This document shows positions 11,251 to 20,565 of a stretch of DNA of 33,411 bases, in pieces. The position numbers and the translations under genes are program-made. The notes below the pieces were generated by a model. It worked only from the letters and a program-made list of their open reading frames with translations, was not told where the DNA came from and searched no databases. Numbering within the stretch: the first letter of the stretch is position 1; each line of letters opens with the position of its first letter. The DNA lies in assembly GCA_902464295.1 (NCBI GenBank), contig CABQIW010000024.1, positions 1 through 33,411 on the forward strand. Direction: 5' to 3'. The stretch comes from an uncultured Eggerthella sp. GTDB lineage: Bacteria > Actinomycetota > Coriobacteriia > Coriobacteriales > Eggerthellaceae.

Positions 11251-13164
11251 ATGGAAATCACGCTTCCCGATGGTTCGAAAAGAACGCTCGACGAAGGAGC
11301 GACCGTCTACGACTTGGCAGCCAGCATCGGTGCTGGTCTCGCGCGTGATGCGGTCGCGGGCAAGGTGAACGGCACGCTCGTCGATCTTTCGACGGAGCTT
11401 ACCGATGGCGCAACGGTCGAGATCATTACGACCAAATCGCCTGAAGCGCTCGAGATCATGCGTCATTCTGCAGCACATATCATGGCTGAAGCAGTTCAGG
11501 CGCTCTATCCCGATGTGCTCATCGCCTTCGGGCCTGCCACAGAAGACGGCTTCTTCTATGATTTCGAGTTGCCGCATTCCATCTCTGAGAACGATTTCGA
11601 AGCGATTGAAGCGAAGATGGCAGAGATCATTGCTGCGAACGAGCCTTTCGTGCGCGAAGAGGTCAGTCGCGAACAGGCGAAGAAGATCTTCGCTGATCAG
11701 CGGTTCAAGGTTGAGCATATCGACGACTTGGCTCCCGATGCGGAGATCAGCGTGTATCGCCATGGCAACTTCGTTGACCTGTGTGCAGGTCCGCATATTG
11801 CCAATACGTCTCAGATCGGCGCATTCAAGCTCATGAAGATCGCAGGAGCTTACTGGAAGGGCGATTCAGAGCGCGAGATGCTTCAGCGTCTGTATGGTAC
11901 GGCTTTCTTCAAGAAGAAGGAGCTTGCCACGCATTTGCATAATCTCGCAGAAGCGGAGAAGCGCGACCATCGCAAAGTAGGCAAGGAATTGGGCTACTTC
12001 ATGCTTGATGAAGATGCGGGTGTGGGCTTACCGCTTTATCCGCCCAAAGGTGCACGTGTCATTCGCTTGCTCCAGGAATGGCTGCGCCGTGACCTCTACG
12101 AACGCGGCTATGAAGAGGTCATCACGCCGCATGTGTACAAGTCTGATGTTTGGAAGACTTCGGGTCATTACGATTTCTATGGCGAGAACATGTACTTCTT
12201 CAACATCAACGAAGGCAGCGAAGAGAATCCGCGCCTTTCCGAATACGGCGTGAAGCCGATGAACTGCCCGGGTCATGTGCTCATCTATCGCAACGAGATC
12301 CGTTCCTATCGCGATCTACCGCTGCGCCTCTTCGAGTTTGGCACGGTATACCGCCACGAGCTTTCGGGTGCGGTGCACGGGCTATTGCGTGCCCGTGGCT
12401 TCACCCAGGACGATGCCCATGTCTTCTGCACGAAGGACCAGGTGGTCTCTGAGGTCGTTGCTATCCTCGACTTAGTCGATCACATCATGTCCACGTTTGG
12501 TTTCGAATACATGGCCGAGATCTCGACGCGTCCCGAAAAGAGCATCGGTTCCGATGAGATGTGGGAGCATGCTACCAATTCGCTCATGGAGGCCTGCAAA
12601 CAGCACAACCTCGATTACGAGATCAACGAAGGTGACGGTGCGTTCTATGGTCCCAAGATCGACATCAAGGTGAAGGACGCGATCGGGCGTACGTGGCAGT
12701 GCTCGACCGTGCAGGTCGATTTCAACTTCCCGGAACGCTTCGACCTCACGTATCGCACGGCAGATAATACCGAAGAGCGCCCCTGGATGCTCCATCGTGC
12801 TATTTTCGGTTCGATCGAGCGCTTCTTCGGTATCCTCATCGAGCACTACAGCGGTGCGCTGCCACTGTGGCTTGCTCCAGTGCAGGTGGTGCTGTTGCCG
12901 TTGGCGGACCGCCATCTCGATGCGTGCAAGGATATTGCGAAGAAGATCAAGGCCGCTGGTGGGCGTGTTGAAGTCTACGAGCAGAACGAGCCGATGCGCG
13001 TGAAGATCGCGAAAGCGCAGAACGAGAAGATTCCCTACATGTGCGTGGTGGGCGATAAGGAGCTTGAAGCAGGCACTATTTCCGTGCGCGAGCGTCATGA
13101 GGGCGATCTGGGCACGTGGGAAGTGGAGCAGCTGCTCGACATCATCCGCGAAGCTTCTCTCTAA
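11251..13164 (+). CDS. thrS: Threonyl-tRNA synthetase
   Basis: ThrRS is a class II synthetase that charges tRNA-Thr and hydrolyses Ser-tRNA-Thr. The protein is 637 aa. An N-terminal TGS domain (about 1-62) is followed by the editing domain with the HSAAHIMAEA histidines and the VDLCAGPH Cys/His site. The catalytic core has the zinc ligand in MNCPGH, motif 2 around FGTVYRHELSGAVHGLLR and motif 3 around HRAIFGSIERFFGILIEH. A C-terminal anticodon-binding domain follows. The ATG is preceded by AAAGGATG. Its 83-bp leader is too short for a T-box, and none is seen. A strong terminator follows at 13255. Confidence 0.98.
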   Translation: MEITLPDGSKRTLDEGATVYDLAASIGAGLARDAVAGKVNGTLVDLSTELTDGATVEIITTKSPEALEIMRHSAAHIMAEAVQALYPDVLIAFGPATEDGFFYDFELPHSISENDFEAIEAKMAEIIAANEPFVREEVSREQAKKIFADQRFKVEHIDDLAPDAEISVYRHGNFVDLCAGPHIANTSQIGAFKLMKIAGAYWKGDSEREMLQRLYGTAFFKKKELATHLHNLAEAEKRDHRKVGKELGYFMLDEDAGVGLPLYPPKGARVIRLLQEWLRRDLYERGYEEVITPHVYKSDVWKTSGHYDFYGENMYFFNINEGSEENPRLSEYGVKPMNCPGHVLIYRNEIRSYRDLPLRLFEFGTVYRHELSGAVHGLLRARGFTQDDAHVFCTKDQVVSEVVAILDLVDHIMSTFGFEYMAEISTRPEKSIGSDEMWEHATNSLMEACKQHNLDYEINEGDGAFYGPKIDIKVKDAIGRTWQCSTVQVDFNFPERFDLTYRTADNTEERPWMLHRAIFGSIERFFGILIEHYSGALPLWLAPVQVVLLPLADRHLDACKDIAKKIKAAGGRVEVYEQNEPMRVKIAKAQNEKIPYMCVVGDKELEAGTISVRERHEGDLGTWEVEQLLDIIREASL

Positions 13165-13254
13165 GATGACGAACGATGAACGACCGGGTAGTTTGTCACC
13201 TTTTATGAAAATCTGATTGCGTTTACCTGTTCGTTTAGTAACGGCTTGTAACCA

Positions 13255-13286
13255 AGAGCATCCTCGAAGGAGGGTGCTCTTTTTTG
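13255..13286 (+). terminator. Intrinsic terminator after thrS
   Basis: The stem AGAGCA(T)CCT / AGG(G)TGCTCT has a short CGAAGG loop and is followed directly by six T residues (13280-13285). It separates thrS from trxA. Confidence 0.9.
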
Positions 13287-13359
13287 CGCCCCTACAATGG
13301 GTCACATCAACGGAAAACTAGAATCACGATACAAGACGTGATCTAAAGGAGTGATCATC

Positions 13360-13668
13360 ATGGCTGAACAGCTTACCGAAGAACAGTTCCAAACCAAAGT
13401 GATGGGTGCGAGCGAGCCGGTCTTGGTGGACTTTTTCGCCACCTGGTGCGGTCCGTGCAAGATGATGGCGCCCGTGCTCGATGAAGTTGCTGCAGAAGTT
13501 GCAGGAAAGGCATCGGTGTACAAGGTGGATATCGACCGCGAGATCGAACTTGCGCAGCACTATAACGTTATGAGCGTACCAACTCTCATCATCTTCAAGG
13601 GTGGTCAGCCTGTGCAGCAGTTCGTGGGCGTGCAACCCAAGCAGGTCTTGGTAAACGCGCTTTCCTAG
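13360..13668 (+). CDS. trxA: Thioredoxin
   Basis: Thioredoxin is a cytosolic dithiol carrier that reduces protein disulfides. The protein is 102 aa, with active site WCGPCK (Cys30 and Cys33), the conserved DFFATWC lead-in and the cis-proline loop SVPTLIIF. AAAGGAG at 13345-13351 places the start at the ATG at 13360. An in-frame GTG at 13351 overlaps that ribosome-binding site and is unlikely. trxB follows 10 bp downstream, so reductant and reductase form one operon. Confidence 0.97.
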   Translation: MAEQLTEEQFQTKVMGASEPVLVDFFATWCGPCKMMAPVLDEVAAEVAGKASVYKVDIDREIELAQHYNVMSVPTLIIFKGGQPVQQFVGVQPKQVLVNALS

Positions 13669-13678
13669 AGGAATTGCC

Positions 13679-14671
13679 ATGGCAACGGAACCACAGGCTG
13701 AAAACCAGCCAAGCGCAAATGCGCCAGCGAACGAAGACGAAGAAACGCGCGTCACCGATATTGTGGTAGTAGGCGCAGGTCCTGCTGGCATGACCGCTGC
13801 GCTCTATGCGGCGCGTGCCGGCTTTCGATGCATCGTGCTCGAGGAGCTCATTCCTGGTGGCCAGCTCACGTCTATCGACGAGCTGGAGAATTATCCCGGT
13901 TTTGGTGGGGGAGTGAATGGCTTCGATATCGCAGTGGCTATGCAGCAACAGGCTCAGCGTTTCGGTGTCGAATTCTTGAGCGAACAAGCCGAGCGCCTGT
14001 CGCATGGCGAAGGACGTGAAAAATTCAGGATCGACACCAACGCAGGCGTGCTCTATGCGCGTGCGGTCATCATCGCTACGGGCGCAAAGCCGCTCCAGCT
14101 TCCGCAGCTTGAAGGTATGAACCTGGAAGGCAAGGGGCTTTCCTATTGCGCCACCTGTGACGGCAACTTCTATCGCGATAAGGATGTGGCCATCGTGGGC
14201 GGTGGCGATACCGCTTGTGCGGAGGCTATCTATCTTTCGCGTATTTGCCGCAAGGTGTATGTGATCCATCGGCGTGAGGATTTTCGCGCTCACTTCGTCT
14301 ATGCGGAAAAGGTCAAGCATCTTCCCAATGCGGAGATCTTCTGGAATAACGAGGTCCAAAACGTCGTCCTGAATAATGCAGGAAGGATCGAAGCGGTCAC
14401 TGTGCGCAATGCGAAGACAGGGGAAGAGCATACGCTGGCCTGCGAAGGGCTCTTCATCGCGGTTGGTTCGAAGCCCGAGACCGAATGGCTTCATGGCGTG
14501 GTGAAGCTCGATAAAGCAGGCTATGTGGAGGCTGGTTCGGATTGCAAGACCTCGCTCAAGGGGGTGTACGCAGCAGGCGATGTGCGCACCACGCCGCTGC
14601 GCCAGGTGGTTACCGCCACGGCGGACGGCGCTCTGGCGGCGGAAGCGGCAATCGCCTATATCACCTCTTAA
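13679..14671 (+). CDS. trxB: Thioredoxin-disulfide reductase
   Basis: This FAD-dependent enzyme passes electrons from NADPH to thioredoxin. The protein is 330 aa. An acidic, low-complexity N-terminal extension of about 25 residues precedes the FAD motif GAGPAGMTAAL. The redox motif CATC is near residues 156-159. The NADPH-binding motif GGGDTACAEA is near 174-184, and HRREDFRA supplies the arginines typical of NADPH preference. The C-terminal FAD motif reads GVYAAGDVR. It is coupled to trxA and followed by a terminator at 14712. Confidence 0.96.
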   Translation: MATEPQAENQPSANAPANEDEETRVTDIVVVGAGPAGMTAALYAARAGFRCIVLEELIPGGQLTSIDELENYPGFGGGVNGFDIAVAMQQQAQRFGVEFLSEQAERLSHGEGREKFRIDTNAGVLYARAVIIATGAKPLQLPQLEGMNLEGKGLSYCATCDGNFYRDKDVAIVGGGDTACAEAIYLSRICRKVYVIHRREDFRAHFVYAEKVKHLPNAEIFWNNEVQNVVLNNAGRIEAVTVRNAKTGEEHTLACEGLFIAVGSKPETEWLHGVVKLDKAGYVEAGSDCKTSLKGVYAAGDVRTTPLRQVVTATADGALAAEAAIAYITS

Positions 14672-14711
14672 AATGTGCTAAGATTTTCATTTGTCAGTAC
14701 GTGAGTAATGA

Positions 14712-14745
14712 AAGCAGGCTCCCTCTGATGGGCCTGCTTTTTCTT
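14712..14745 (+). terminator. Intrinsic terminator after trxB
   Basis: The stem AAGCAGGC (14712-14719) pairs with GCCTGCTT (14732-14739) and is followed by TTTTCTTT. It separates trxAB from prfA. Confidence 0.9.
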
Positions 14746-14764
14746 TGATCTAGCAGAGGATGAA

Positions 14765-15832
14765 ATGCGCGAAAAGCTCGAGAAGATCGTGGCCGCTTAT
14801 GGTGAACTTGAAGCCAAGATGGGCGATCCAGCGGTCGTTTCCAACCAAAGCGAATACAACAAACTTGCCAAGGATTACGCAAACCAAGGTGAGTTGGCAC
14901 GCGCTGCCAAGGAATATCTCGGTCTTATGGACGATCTGGCGGCTGCCAAGGAAATGCTCGGCGATGCCGACATGAAGGAGTTCGCCCAGGAAGAGATCGC
15001 GAGCATCGAAGCGCGCATGCCTCAGCTTGAAGAGGATATCAAGTTCATGCTCATCCCGTCCGATCCGGCAGATGAGAAAGACATCATCGTTGAGATTCGC
15101 GCAGGCGCAGGTGGCGATGAGGCTGCTATCTTCGCGGGCGATCTCTACAACATGTACACGCGTTTCGCTTCTGACCAAGGTTGGAAGTGCGAGACCATGG
15201 ATATGCACGCTTCAGAGGCGGGCGGCTTCAAGGAGATCTCGTTCAAGATGCTGGGCGATCGCGTCTATTCCATCATGAAGTTCGAATCGGGTGTTCATCG
15301 TGTCCAGCGCGTTCCGAAAACCGAAAGCCAAGGGCGCATCCATACCTCTACGGCAACGGTTGCGGTGCTTCCAGAAGCCGACGAAGTCGAAGTCGAGATC
15401 AACCAGAATGACCTGCGCATCGATGTGTATCGTGCGGGTGGCCCAGGTGGTCAGTGCGTCAACACGACCGACTCGGCAGTGCGCATCACGCATCTGCCTA
15501 CGGGTTTGGTTGTTCAATCGCAGGATCAGAAGTCGCAGCTGCAGAACAAGATCGCCGCTATGAGCGTGCTTCGCGCACGCCTCTATGAGAAGATGCTCGC
15601 TGATCAGCAGGCTGCCGAAGGCGCTGAGCGCCGCAGCCAGATCGGTACGGGCGATCGAAGCGAGAAGATTCGCACCTACAACGGTCCGCAAGATCGCGTG
15701 ACCGATCACCGCATCGGGTATAACGGCACTTACAATGGCGTTTTGCTCGGCTCGGGCGGCGCTGGCTTGCAGGAGCTTATCACCGCGCTTCAGGCTGCTG
15801 ATCGCGCAGCGAAACTGGAGAGCGCGGTCTAA
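14765..15832 (+). CDS. prfA: Peptide chain release factor 1
   Basis: RF1 recognises UAA and UAG stop codons and triggers peptide release. The protein is 355 aa. The codon-recognition tripeptide is of the PxT type (Pro184-Lys185-Thr186 in RVPKTESQGR), which marks RF1 rather than RF2. The catalytic GGQ is at residues 228-230, with the family sequence around VNTTDSAVRITH. The start ATG follows AGAGGA. prmC, whose product methylates the GGQ glutamine, starts 24 bp downstream, the usual bacterial pairing. Confidence 0.98.
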   Translation: MREKLEKIVAAYGELEAKMGDPAVVSNQSEYNKLAKDYANQGELARAAKEYLGLMDDLAAAKEMLGDADMKEFAQEEIASIEARMPQLEEDIKFMLIPSDPADEKDIIVEIRAGAGGDEAAIFAGDLYNMYTRFASDQGWKCETMDMHASEAGGFKEISFKMLGDRVYSIMKFESGVHRVQRVPKTESQGRIHTSTATVAVLPEADEVEVEINQNDLRIDVYRAGGPGGQCVNTTDSAVRITHLPTGLVVQSQDQKSQLQNKIAAMSVLRARLYEKMLADQQAAEGAERRSQIGTGDRSEKIRTYNGPQDRVTDHRIGYNGTYNGVLLGSGGAGLQELITALQAADRAAKLESAV

Positions 15833-15856
15833 TCGCGCCTGCGCAGGCGGCAGTAC

Positions 15857-17023
15857 GTGGCAGCGAACGATCAAACCTGGACGGTCAAGGCGATCCTTGA
15901 TTGGTGCGAGGGCTACCTTGCCAATAAGGGCGATGCCTCACCTCGACATGCTGCACAATACCTTTTGGGAGAGGCCATGGGTCTCTCGCGGATCGAACTC
16001 TATACCAATTTTGATAAGCCTTTAACTGATGAAGAGCGCTCGACCATGCGCGAGTGGGTGGCACGTAGGGGAGCAGGAGAGCCGCTCCAGTTGATCTGTG
16101 GCACCGCGCCTTTTCGTCATATGGTGCTCGAGGTTGCGCCTGGGGTGTTGATCCCACGTCCGGAGACCGAGGTACTGGTGAGCGAGGTGCTCGCGCTTTT
16201 TCCGCCACCGAAGCAGATCAGCGCTCATGCGTTCGAGGATCTTTCAGTGATTTCTAGGCAGGTTGAAGGTGTCGCAGACTCTGCATCTGAGATTCCTGTT
16301 GTTGAAATAGGTAGCATCAGTGAAGAAGTGTCGAGCGAGGTCTCGGTTGGCGGAATTGATAGTGCATCTGAGCGATCGGAAACCTTCACGCTCAAGGATG
16401 CTACCCAAAGCTCACAAAGCCAGATTGACGGTGTTGAGCAAGATGACGAAACGATAGCTGCGGGAACTGCACCAGAGGTGGATTCAGACTCGAAGCCAGA
16501 GTCGATTCATGTGATCGATCTCTGCACGGGTTCGGGCTGCATTGCGTGCGCTCTTGCGACCGAGCATCCTAACATGGAAGTGCTTGCGCTCGATATTGCT
16601 CCTGAAGCACTCGCGCTCGCGCAGTGCAACGTCGAGGCTCAGGGTGTTGCTGATCGCGTAAGCGTTCGTGAGAGCGATCTTCTGGGTGCGGTAATGGCTG
16701 ATCCGAGCAACAAAGGCTCGTTCGATGTGATCGTTTCCAATCCGCCCTATATCCCTTCGCAGGTGGTCGACACGCTCGACGCCGAAGTGAACGATTATGA
16801 GCCGCGCCTGGCGCTCGATGGGGGAGCAGATGGTCTCGATCTATTCCGCCGTTTCATTGGCGATGCATACGAATTGCTCAAACCAGGCGGCGTGCTCGCC
16901 GTCGAACTCTTCGAGGAATCGCTCGATCAAGCACGCACAATCGCACTCAACAGCGGCTTTTCCGAGGCGCACATCGTCCAAGACCTCACTAACCGCCCCC
17001 GCATTCTCATTGCAACAAAATAG
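15857..17023 (+). CDS. prmC: Peptide chain release factor N5-glutamine methyltransferase, with a large insertion
   Basis: PrmC methylates the glutamine of the GGQ motif in release factors, using S-adenosylmethionine. The N-terminal helical domain ends at IPRPETE (about residues 99-105). The SAM-binding motif I reads VIDLCTGSGCIACAL from residue 219, and the catalytic NPPY is at 295-298. The protein is 388 aa, while the family norm is about 280-300. The excess is an acidic Ser/Glu-rich stretch at about 118-214, between the first beta region and motif I, containing two DSASE repeats. All catalytic motifs are intact and in frame, so it is probably active with a disordered loop. The start is GTG with only a weak ribosome-binding site. 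The stop directly abuts the opposite-strand gene at 17024. Confidence 0.94.
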   Translation: MAANDQTWTVKAILDWCEGYLANKGDASPRHAAQYLLGEAMGLSRIELYTNFDKPLTDEERSTMREWVARRGAGEPLQLICGTAPFRHMVLEVAPGVLIPRPETEVLVSEVLALFPPPKQISAHAFEDLSVISRQVEGVADSASEIPVVEIGSISEEVSSEVSVGGIDSASERSETFTLKDATQSSQSQIDGVEQDDETIAAGTAPEVDSDSKPESIHVIDLCTGSGCIACALATEHPNMEVLALDIAPEALALAQCNVEAQGVADRVSVRESDLLGAVMADPSNKGSFDVIVSNPPYIPSQVVDTLDAEVNDYEPRLALDGGADGLDLFRRFIGDAYELLKPGGVLAVELFEESLDQARTIALNSGFSEAHIVQDLTNRPRILIATK

Positions 17024-18379
17024 CTATGTATGGTTTATGTTTGAATTAGTTACTAGCTCATCCACGATGCGCGTAATGCTATAAGACCAAGATACTGATG
17101 GTGTATCTTCTCTTATATTTCGTATATTGCAAGAAGCACGTATTTTGTCGAGCAATTCTTCGCTTTCTTTATCCCTATTCTTTGATTGGTTGAGAAGCGA
17201 TATGCAAAGGGCATAAGCAATCTTTAGCTCGTTTTCTATATGTCTTCCATATTCCAGACGCTTGTTTGCTATTCTCTTGTCTTCGTTGTAATTAGCGGAC
17301 TTATCGCTACCTATTGCCTTGTCTGGTTTAGGTGTTTTTTCCAATAAGAGCGCTAAGTCTTTTTGTGGCAGAGATGACAGGATCTTGGACTTGTATTCCT
17401 TTGATTTGCTAGATGAAATACTATCGAAGATGAAAAAAACCTGCGGGTTATGAAAGTGGAGAAATTTACTGCAAAACGAAATACTCAAGGATGGTTTTCC
17501 GTTGATTAATGTATGAAGCCATCGGGGTAAATTTAAGATAGCTCTTTTATGTTCTTCTTTCAGCTCCTGTATTTTTCTCGCATCGCATATTTCTACGGCT
17601 TTTTTGAGCGTGGAAAGAGTGATTGCAATATCTCGCAACATGCGAGCATTATTTAGGAAGTCTGCAAGCTTAAAAACGCAATCTGTTACTTTTTCTATAA
17701 TTCCAAGGTCAGTTTTAAAGCTCCCTTCTGCATTCGACAAGCTTGTCAAACTGATTAAGCTATATCTTGCGTTGTCGTTGCCAGGGTTAAGTAGTTCTTT
17801 TATTTGTGAGGTTGAAAATCCTTCTAGCTGCTTAGAGCAGTCTTTAGCTCTGTCTTCTAGGTTTTCAAAAGTTTCGATCGAAATCCGACAATTCTTTACA
17901 GAGCTATCTTTGGACTCTTCATTGAGATCTTTCCATATGTCGTTAAACTTATTTATATCCTCTTGATTAGGAATACGCTTTTTTATGCTGCAGCCTTGTC
18001 CTCGAAGGTAGATCACGGGATTGTCTGGATCATGGCTTTCATTTCGAAAAAGCATGCGAGTAATATCTCGGAAAAAGCTCTCGTATCCTTCGCTACCTAA
18101 GAGAATTTCCTTTGGTTTGGCAGGCTTAGCATCGTTAGGGGGTATTTTCCCTGTGTATGAGTAGCGCTCAGGAGAGGCAGCATAAGATCGTCCAATTAAC
18201 CACATCTGATCAGCAAAGCATGCTTCTTCTTCCGTTAAAGGATCAAGAGGGGCAGCTGTATTTATGGTCGAAATGGGATGCATCTCGCAAAACTCATACA
18301 GACAATCATTTCCGGAAGGGTAGTATTCCTTTAAAAATCTTTTTACATCTATTACGATGTCGTAGTCTAGTTCATCCAT
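17024..18379 (-). CDS. Unknown 451-aa protein, AT-rich, probably horizontally acquired
   Basis: I do not recognise a characterised family. The ATG at 18379 (protein beginning MDELDYD) is chosen because longer starts run back into the 3' end of the ATPase gene. Visible features are RSYAASPER at residues 63-72, a hydrophilic Lys/Glu/Asp-rich middle, and a compact motif at 302-320 (FCSKFLHFHNP, then FFIFDS). This last pattern, a Ser-Lys-x-x-x-Phe-His-x-Pro sequence followed by Asp, recurs in uncharacterised proteins I associate loosely with mobile or defence-type genes. No signal peptide or transmembrane helix is seen. Base composition is clearly lower in GC than both neighbours. It lies 38 bp downstream of the metal ATPase on the same strand, and its stop codon touches the prmC stop from the opposite strand. 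A defence, toxin or nucleic-acid role is speculation. Confidence 0.75.
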   Translation of the reverse strand: MDELDYDIVIDVKRFLKEYYPSGNDCLYEFCEMHPISTINTAAPLDPLTEEEACFADQMWLIGRSYAASPERYSYTGKIPPNDAKPAKPKEILLGSEGYESFFRDITRMLFRNESHDPDNPVIYLRGQGCSIKKRIPNQEDINKFNDIWKDLNEESKDSSVKNCRISIETFENLEDRAKDCSKQLEGFSTSQIKELLNPGNDNARYSLISLTSLSNAEGSFKTDLGIIEKVTDCVFKLADFLNNARMLRDIAITLSTLKKAVEICDARKIQELKEEHKRAILNLPRWLHTLINGKPSLSISFCSKFLHFHNPQVFFIFDSISSSKSKEYKSKILSSLPQKDLALLLEKTPKPDKAIGSDKSANYNEDKRIANKRLEYGRHIENELKIAYALCISLLNQSKNRDKESEELLDKIRASCNIRNIREDTPSVSWSYSITRIVDELVTNSNINHT

Positions 18380-18417
18380 AGTGACTTTCTCTATTTTGAT
18401 TTCAGGACGTATGTCTT

Positions 18418-20313
18418 TTATTCTCGAGGCTGCTTCACCTTGAGCGCGCGCATGGCATTCAAGATCGCGATCACGGAAACACCCACATCGGCGAAGATCG
18501 CTTCCCACATATTTGCGATGCCGAGGGCCGCGAGTACGAGCACGAGCAGTTTCACGCCGAGTGCGAATATGATGTTCTGGTACACGATGCGCATGGTCTT
18601 ACGTGAGATCCCGATGCCGTCGGCCAAGCGCGAGAGCTTGTCGTCCATGAAGACGATATCAGCGGCTTCGATGGCTGCATCCGAGCCCATGGCACCCATG
18701 GCGATGCCAACATCGGAGCGAATGAGCGCAGGTGCATCGTTGATGCCGTCGCCCACGAAGGCAACTTTTTCGCCTTTGGGAGCTTCGTCAAGATAACTGC
18801 GCAAGAAATCGATCTTGCCTTCGGGCAGAAGACCGGCGTGGTATTCGTCGAGGCCAGCTTCGTGCGCGATATGGGCGGCCACTTCTTCGCGGTCGCCGGT
18901 GAGCATAACCGTATGGGTAACACCCAGTTCTTTGATACGCTGGATGGCTTCAACGGAGTCTTCCTTGATGGTGTCTTCGACTTCGATCGAGCCACAATAC
19001 TCGCCATCGATCGCAACGTGCAAGACAGTCGTCTTCGTTTCATTCATGGTTGCTACGATGCCGTTAGCTTCCATCAGGCGCGCATTGCCAGCGAGCACGA
19101 CCTGCCCATCGATCACACAGCGGACGCCCTGACCTGCGATCTCGGTCGTTTCGCTTACCCGGTCAAGATCGAGTGGCGCTTCGTGCTCTTTTCGGATGGA
19201 AAGCGCGATGGGGTGGTTCGAGTACGCTTCCGCCATCGCTGCGATACGCAGCAGCTCTTCGCGGTTCATGCCAACGGGCTCGATCTTCGATACGGAGAAG
19301 GTGCCCTTAGTGATGGTGCCGGTCTTGTCGAAGAGGATGGTCTTCACGTGCGAGAGCGCCTCAAGATAGTTGCTTCCCTTGATCAGGATGCCGCGCTTGG
19401 ATGCCCCGCCAATGCCGCCGAAGAAGCTCAAGGGCACCGAGATGACCAGCGCACACGGGCATGAGACTACCAGGAAGATGAGCGCGCGCTGTACCCAGTC
19501 GGCCCAATCAAAGCCCGTGAAGAAGGGCGGGATGATGGCGATGATGAGTGCGAGCAAGCACACGATAGGAGTGTAGTAGCGCGCGAAACGCGTGATGAAG
19601 TTCTCCATGGGTGCTTTTTCGGAGGCAGCATCTTCGACGAGCTCGAGGATACGGCTGACCGTGGAATCCTCGAATTCCTTGGTGGTCTCGATGTAGATAG
19701 TGGAAGACAGATTGATCGAGCCGCTGGCGATCGGGTCACCCGTGAAAACGTTGCGGGGGAGCGATTCGCCCGTGAGTGCGGCGGTATCGAGCTCGGTTCC
19801 GCCCTTCACGATGATGCCATCGAGTGGCACGCGTTCGCCGGGGCGCACTACGATTATGGTGCCGATCTCGACCTCGTCGGGATCAACTGCTTCGATCTCT
19901 CCATTACGTTCGATATAGGCCTGCTCAGGGCAGATATCCATCATCTCGGCGATAGAGTCGCGCGATTTGTCGACCGCATAGTCTTCGAAGAGATCGCCGA
20001 TCTGATAGAACAGCATGACGGCTACCGCTTCAGGGAATTCCGCCAAGCAGAGTGCGCCGATGGTGGCGACGCACATGAGGAAATTCTCGTCGAAGACATG
20101 GCCCGCTGCGATGTTGCGGGCCGCTTTCTTGAGAACAGGCCAGCCGAGCACCAGGTAGGGAACGAGGAAGATGACAAGCGAGAGGAAGGGATAGGGAAGC
20201 GCTGCCTGAAGGTTATCGAGAGCGGGCGCTGCAAGCGCAACGATGATGGCTGCAGCCACGAAAAGCGCGGCGCCAATGCTTACGCGTAGTATCTCTTTTC
20301 CTCGTTTTGTCAT
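18418..20313 (-). CDS. P1B-type zinc/cadmium/lead-exporting ATPase
   Basis: This is a heavy-metal efflux pump of the ZntA/CadA class, 631 aa. It has transmembrane helices near the N-terminus, the TGES actuator motif near 181-184 and the ion-binding CPC at 285-287. The phosphorylated Asp329 lies in DKTGT, the HP nucleotide motif in SNHPIALS, and the hinge reads GDGINDAP. The last helix keeps the Asp of DVGVSVIAILNAMR, the third metal ligand of the Zn/Cd/Pb (P1B-2) group. It lacks an N-terminal HMA domain, which is supplied as a separate protein by the gene just upstream (30 bp gap). GGAA precedes the ATG. It belongs to an operon headed by an ArsR-family sensor. Confidence 0.95.
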   Translation of the reverse strand: MTKRGKEILRVSIGAALFVAAAIIVALAAPALDNLQAALPYPFLSLVIFLVPYLVLGWPVLKKAARNIAAGHVFDENFLMCVATIGALCLAEFPEAVAVMLFYQIGDLFEDYAVDKSRDSIAEMMDICPEQAYIERNGEIEAVDPDEVEIGTIIVVRPGERVPLDGIIVKGGTELDTAALTGESLPRNVFTGDPIASGSINLSSTIYIETTKEFEDSTVSRILELVEDAASEKAPMENFITRFARYYTPIVCLLALIIAIIPPFFTGFDWADWVQRALIFLVVSCPCALVISVPLSFFGGIGGASKRGILIKGSNYLEALSHVKTILFDKTGTITKGTFSVSKIEPVGMNREELLRIAAMAEAYSNHPIALSIRKEHEAPLDLDRVSETTEIAGQGVRCVIDGQVVLAGNARLMEANGIVATMNETKTTVLHVAIDGEYCGSIEVEDTIKEDSVEAIQRIKELGVTHTVMLTGDREEVAAHIAHEAGLDEYHAGLLPEGKIDFLRSYLDEAPKGEKVAFVGDGINDAPALIRSDVGIAMGAMGSDAAIEAADIVFMDDKLSRLADGIGISRKTMRIVYQNIIFALGVKLLVLVLAALGIANMWEAIFADVGVSVIAILNAMRALKVKQPRE

Positions 20314-20343
20314 AGTGTTTTCCTTGTTGAGGTGCTTATTCTC

Positions 20344-20565
20344 TTAGCGACCAGCGATCACGCAGTCGTCTTCGAAGGAGGTGATGATCTTCTGGGCTTC
20401 ATCCAGGATCGGATCGATATTGTCGGTGGAGGTCTCGAGCTTGAGCTTCGAGGTCATGAATACCACCTGCGCCTTCGTCACGCCATCAATCTTGTTGATC
20501 GCGTCTTCCATGCGCGCGGCGCAGTTGGCGCATCCGAGGTTCTCGAGCTTGTATGACTTTTTCAT
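20344..20565 (-). CDS. HMA-domain metallochaperone, free-standing
   Basis: This is a 73-aa heavy-metal-associated domain. The metal site GCANC (Cys12 and Cys15) lies in the expected first loop, and the length matches a single ferredoxin-like HMA fold. It starts at the ATG at 20565, preceded by GAAGGA; a longer open frame upstream has no support. It probably binds the metal exported by the adjacent ATPase, which lacks its own HMA domain. The 79-bp gap to the regulator contains a run of nine C on the coding strand (20583-20591), about 18 bases before the start codon. Confidence 0.92.
   Translation of the reverse strand: MKKSYKLENLGCANCAARMEDAINKIDGVTKAQVVFMTSKLKLETSTDNIDPILDEAQKIITSFEDDCVIAGR

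Noticed and set aside
13351..13359. GTG start for trxA
   Set aside because: It overlaps the AAAGGAG ribosome-binding site, which is correctly spaced for the ATG at 13360.
18380..18508. N-terminal extension of the 451-aa unknown gene
   Set aside because: It would be encoded by the antisense of the ATPase 3' end, and the base composition changes at the ATG at 18379.
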